From Acidobacteriota bacterium (GTDB taxonomy: Bacteria > Acidobacteriota > Terriglobia > Terriglobales > Acidobacteriaceae), in NCBI GenBank assembly GCA_003225495.1, contig QIAJ01000128.1, positions 10,674 to 74,673 on the forward strand: a DNA stretch of 64,000 nucleotides, read 5' to 3'. A model generated the notes under the pieces. The model was given only the letters and a program-made list of their open reading frames with translations. It did no database searches and was not told where the DNA came from. How positions within the stretch are numbered: position 1 is the stretch's first letter; each line of letters starts with the position of its first letter. Made by a program: the position numbers and the translations under genes. Of this stretch, positions 60,473 through 64,000 are shown in pieces.

Positions 60473-61645
60473 ATGAGCAAAGTACGAGTACTCGTCGGGA
60501 CGCGCAAGGGCGCATTCATTCTAGAGTCAGACGGCAAGCGTGAAAAATGGGAAATCAGCGGGCCTCATTTTGCAGGCTGGGAGATGTATCACTTAAAGGG
60601 ATCGCCAGCCGATCCGAATCGCATTTACGCCTCGCAGACCAGCGGATGGTTCGGGCAGATCGTTCAACGCTCCGACGATGGCGGAAAGAACTGGCACCAG
60701 CCCGGAACGCCCGCTGGAGAGTCCGCGGCGCCCGGCCCGCCGAAAGGTGAGAGCAACAAGTTCGCATATGACGATGCCGCTCGGCCGCTGACAACGCATC
60801 AGTGGTACGACGGCACGCAGCATCCCTGGGAGTTCAAACGGGTCTGGCACCTGGAACCGTCGCTGTCCGATCCGGAGACCGTCTATGCGGGCGTGGAAGA
60901 CGCGGCGATTTTCCGGTCTACCGATGGCGGACAGAACTGGAAGGAACTGCCCGGGCTTCGCGGCCATGGCACCGGGCCGAAGTGGCAGCCCGGGGCGGGC
61001 GGTATGTGTCTGCACACCATTATTCTTGATCCGAGCAATCCACAGCGGATGTATATTGCAATTTCCGCAGCAGGCGCTTTCCGCACCGATGATGGTGGCA
61101 AGAACTGGAAACCGATCAACCGCGGCCTGAAGTCGCAGTACATTCCTGATCCGAACGCGGAGGTAGGACACTGCGTTCATCACATCGCGATGAACCCGAA
61201 ACGACCAGGGGTGCTGTTCATGCAGAAGCACTGGGACGTGATGCGAAGCGACGATGCCGGCGATAACTGGAAAGAAGTCAGCGGAAACTTGCCGACCGAC
61301 TTCGGATTTGTGATCGATGTGCATTCGCACGAGCCGGAGACGATTTATGTCGTCCCGATCAAGAGCGACTCGGAACACTACGTGCATGAGGGCAAGCTGC
61401 GCGTTTACCGCAGCCGTAGCGGCGGAAACGAATGGGAGGCGCTGACCAAAGGCCTTCCGCAGAAAGACTGCTACGTGAACGTTCTCCGCGACGCCATGGC
61501 GGTCGACACGCTCGACAAGTGCGGTGTGTATTTTGGCACCACCGGCGGGCAGGTGTACGCGTCGAATGATGCGGGCGATAGCTGGAATCCGATCGTGCGA
61601 GACTTGCCGGCAGTGCTCTCGGTTGAGGTGCAGACGCTGGCGTAA
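60473..61645 (+). CDS. Sialidase-like beta-propeller with Asp-box repeats
   Basis: Repeated S/T-x-D-x-G-x-x-W: [36 protein letters not shown]. Confidence 0.88.
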   Translation: MSKVRVLVGTRKGAFILESDGKREKWEISGPHFAGWEMYHLKGSPADPNRIYASQTSGWFGQIVQRSDDGGKNWHQPGTPAGESAAPGPPKGESNKFAYDDAARPLTTHQWYDGTQHPWEFKRVWHLEPSLSDPETVYAGVEDAAIFRSTDGGQNWKELPGLRGHGTGPKWQPGAGGMCLHTIILDPSNPQRMYIAISAAGAFRTDDGGKNWKPINRGLKSQYIPDPNAEVGHCVHHIAMNPKRPGVLFMQKHWDVMRSDDAGDNWKEVSGNLPTDFGFVIDVHSHEPETIYVVPIKSDSEHYVHEGKLRVYRSRSGGNEWEALTKGLPQKDCYVNVLRDAMAVDTLDKCGVYFGTTGGQVYASNDAGDSWNPIVRDLPAVLSVEVQTLA

Positions 61646-61667
61646 GGGGACGGGTAGAAGAACATAG

Positions 61668-63368
61668 ATGCGTCGCCGGAAATTAATACTGCCTCTTTTC
61701 TTTATTGCCACTATGGCTTTGCCTTCCCGGAGCCAGCAAACGGCTGTCGATAAGGAAGGGCATCAATGGTGGCAGCACGCTGTCTTCTACGAGCTTTATC
61801 CGCGCAGCTTTGCGGATAGCAATAATGACGGGATCGGCGACATTCCAGGCGTCACGTCCAAGCTTGAGTACCTGCGCTGGCTGGGAGTCGATGCGATCTG
61901 GATTGCGCCGATGTTTCCGTCGCCGCATGTCGATTGGGGTTACGACGTGTCGGACTACTACAACGTCGATCCTGATTACGGCACGCTCCAGAACATGGAT
62001 GAGTTGCTCGCGAAGGCGAAGCAGCAGGATATTCGCGTGCTGCTCGACTTCGTCCTAACCTACACGTCGGATCAGAACAAGTGGTTTCAGGAGGCGAAGT
62101 CGTCGCGTTCCAATCCAAAGCGGGACTGGTACATCTGGCGCGATGGGAAGGGGCCGGGACAGCCGCCGAATAATTGGACTTCGCTCTTCGGCGGGTCGGC
62201 ATGGAAGTTCGATCCCGCCAGCGACCAGTGGTACTACCACTATTTCTATCCTCCCCAGCCCAATTTGAACTGGCGCAATCCCGAAGTTGAAAAAAATCTC
62301 TTCGATGTAACCCGCTGGTGGTACAAGCGCGGGGTGGCGGGATTTCGACTGGATGCGGTTGATGTCATGTATGTCGATTCGCAGTTCCGCGATAACCCTG
62401 TGGTGGGGACGGACAAGAATGCATTCGGCGATCCCGTCGAACGCGAAATCTATGACAAGAATCAGCCCGAACTGCATGGCGTGCTGCGGCGTCTGCGCAA
62501 GATAGCGGACGAAAATAACGCGGTCCTGATTGGCGAGACGTGGACGAGCGACATTGACCAGCTCCGAAAATATTATGGAGAACATAACGACGAAGTGAAC
62601 ATGCCCATGGACTTCATGTTCACGACCATCAACAAACTTTCGCCGGCGGATTTCCGCAAACAAATCCAGTGGGTCGACGGCTCCGGCGGCTGGCCGGTAT
62701 ACGTGCTGAGCAACCACGACATCCGCCGAGTCTACGACCGCTATGGCGACGGTCAACACAATGACCAGATCGCAAAACTGATGGCCTCGCTTTACCTGAC
62801 CCTTCGCGGCACACCGGTGATGTATTACGGCGAGGAAATTGGCATGGAGAATAACGATCCCAAGCGCCCGGAAGATGTGAAGGACTCGATGGGCAAGGCA
62901 GGCTGGCCTAAAGAAAAAGGCCGCGATGGCGAGCGCACGCCGATGCAGTGGAATGCGAAAGCCAATGCCGGATTCAGCGCTGTGGCTCCGTGGTTGCCGG
63001 TCGGAGCGCGTTACAAAAGCTATAACGTCGACATCCAGAAGAAGGATCCGAATTCGATTTTAAATTACTACCGGCTATTGCTCTCTCTTCGGCATACCAA
63101 CGCGGCTCTTCTGGAGGGCAAATATATCGCGTTGAATGAAGACGACCCCAACGTGCTTGCTTATGCACGCATCTACCAGACAAAAACGGTGCTCGTCGTC
63201 CTGAACATGAGCGGCGTCTTACAGAAAGTGCGCCTCGACCTTGCGTCGAAAGATATTCACGCCCATCCCGCGAAGACGTTGCTGTCATCGTTCGCCGCCC
63301 CGAAACAGGTCGATGTCGACGAGATTTCGGTGGAACCATTCGGGGCGTGGGTAGGAGAAATTCAATAA
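61668..63368 (+). CDS. GH13 alpha-amylase/alpha-glucosidase family enzyme, exported
   Basis: [59 protein letters not shown]. Confidence 0.95.
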   Translation: MRRRKLILPLFFIATMALPSRSQQTAVDKEGHQWWQHAVFYELYPRSFADSNNDGIGDIPGVTSKLEYLRWLGVDAIWIAPMFPSPHVDWGYDVSDYYNVDPDYGTLQNMDELLAKAKQQDIRVLLDFVLTYTSDQNKWFQEAKSSRSNPKRDWYIWRDGKGPGQPPNNWTSLFGGSAWKFDPASDQWYYHYFYPPQPNLNWRNPEVEKNLFDVTRWWYKRGVAGFRLDAVDVMYVDSQFRDNPVVGTDKNAFGDPVEREIYDKNQPELHGVLRRLRKIADENNAVLIGETWTSDIDQLRKYYGEHNDEVNMPMDFMFTTINKLSPADFRKQIQWVDGSGGWPVYVLSNHDIRRVYDRYGDGQHNDQIAKLMASLYLTLRGTPVMYYGEEIGMENNDPKRPEDVKDSMGKAGWPKEKGRDGERTPMQWNAKANAGFSAVAPWLPVGARYKSYNVDIQKKDPNSILNYYRLLLSLRHTNAALLEGKYIALNEDDPNVLAYARIYQTKTVLVVLNMSGVLQKVRLDLASKDIHAHPAKTLLSSFAAPKQVDVDEISVEPFGAWVGEIQ

Positions 63369-63369
63369 C

Positions 63370-63666
63370 ATGATCCGCGTCATACTGCCACAACATCTAC
63401 GGACGCTGGCGCACGTTGGCAGCGAAGTGCAGATTGACGTCGAAGGCCAGCCCACCCTTCGCTTGGTGCTGGATACTCTCGAAGCACGCTATCCAATGCT
63501 GCGCGGCACGATCCGCGATCACGGCACGCAACAGCGACGGCCATTTTTGCGGTTCTTTGCCTGCGAAGAGGACCTGTCTCATGAATCGCCGGACGCACCA
63601 CTGCCGGAGGCTGTCGTGTCGGGGAAGGAACCGCTGGTCGTTCTAGGGGCGATTGCGGGCGGGTGA
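63370..63666 (+). CDS. MoaD/ThiS family protein
   Basis: 98 aa ubiquitin-like MoaD signature ending ...GAIAGG. Confidence 0.8.
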   Translation: MIRVILPQHLRTLAHVGSEVQIDVEGQPTLRLVLDTLEARYPMLRGTIRDHGTQQRRPFLRFFACEEDLSHESPDAPLPEAVVSGKEPLVVLGAIAGG

Positions 63667-63703
63667 GCAGCCACGTTTCCAGCAGGAAACTGCGTGCTAA
63701 CAT

Positions 63704-63940
63704 TTGACTGTGTCCATCACCGATACAAGTTCCCGGGCGCACGCTGTCCAGTTCGAGGTTTTGCGGGGGATGCCGGGGGAAAAACGTCTGCTCATGGCAC
63801 TTGAAATGAGCCTGTTTGCTCGCGAGCTGGCCAAGGAGGGAATTCGGCGAGATCATCCAGAGTGGGCAGAAACACAGGTAGCGCGAGAACTCTTGAGGCT
63901 GGCATTCTTGCCGGAGCCACTGCCAGCGCAGCTGCTATGA
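63704..63940 (+). CDS. Small hypothetical protein
   Basis: 78 aa, MALEMSLFARELAKEGIRRDHPEWAETQVARELLRLAF. Confidence 0.7.
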   Translation: MTVSITDTSSRAHAVQFEVLRGMPGEKRLLMALEMSLFARELAKEGIRRDHPEWAETQVARELLRLAFLPEPLPAQLL

Positions 63941-64000
63941 GTGTTCAAGCGTTGAGATTCAGATTCGCTCTAGATGGCTGCTTCCAGCAAAGTCATTCCC

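Noticed and set aside
1-64000. CRISPR array, rRNA operon, retron or recognised defence operon
   Set aside because: No regularly spaced repeats, rRNA signatures or reverse-transcriptase motifs seen; the OLD-type domain is a fragment without ATPase, so a defence system is not claimed

Overview
The window looks like a chromosomal segment from an Acidobacteriota-type genome. That lineage call is an inference from protein style (TolB/PD40 regulators, VWFA-related proteins, ECF sigma/STPK pairs), not a measurement. Left of ~16.9 kb lie an MFS transporter, a GGDEF protein, a type IV pilin, a HyuA-type hydantoinase/oxoprolinase, a complete isc Fe-S operon (iscR-S-U-A-hscB-hscA-fdx-iscX) and an OmpA / Q-H-rich / DUF3309 envelope cluster. 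Right of ~49.56 kb lie tdh, DinB-like genes, a nonsense-disrupted SUMF1-type gene, thiE, a LOG-family gene, a large TPR protein, HxlR/DoxX, and sialidase-like, GH13 and MoaD/ThiS genes. Between them is a ~32.5 kb island bounded by a perfect 28-bp direct repeat (16942-16969 and 49460-49487), which is the 3' end of an intact tRNA-Ser(UGA). The island carries: (i) a tyrosine recombinase with an N-terminal NUMOD4/HNH-homing-endonuclease-like domain, (ii) a prim-pol/RecA-like replication gene broken by a single-nt frameshift, with an excisionase-like HTH gene downstream, (iii) an exported SH3-MBL (ComEC-like) gene next to an in-frame chimera of a repeated secreted protein and an OLD-family TOPRIM remnant, and (iv) decayed relics: a second excisionase pseudogene, an IS110 transposase fragment and other pseudogenes. 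A separate truncated tRNA-Ser(GCU) 5' half at 245-283 hints at another integration or rearrangement boundary. All family calls come from reading motifs; no search was run.
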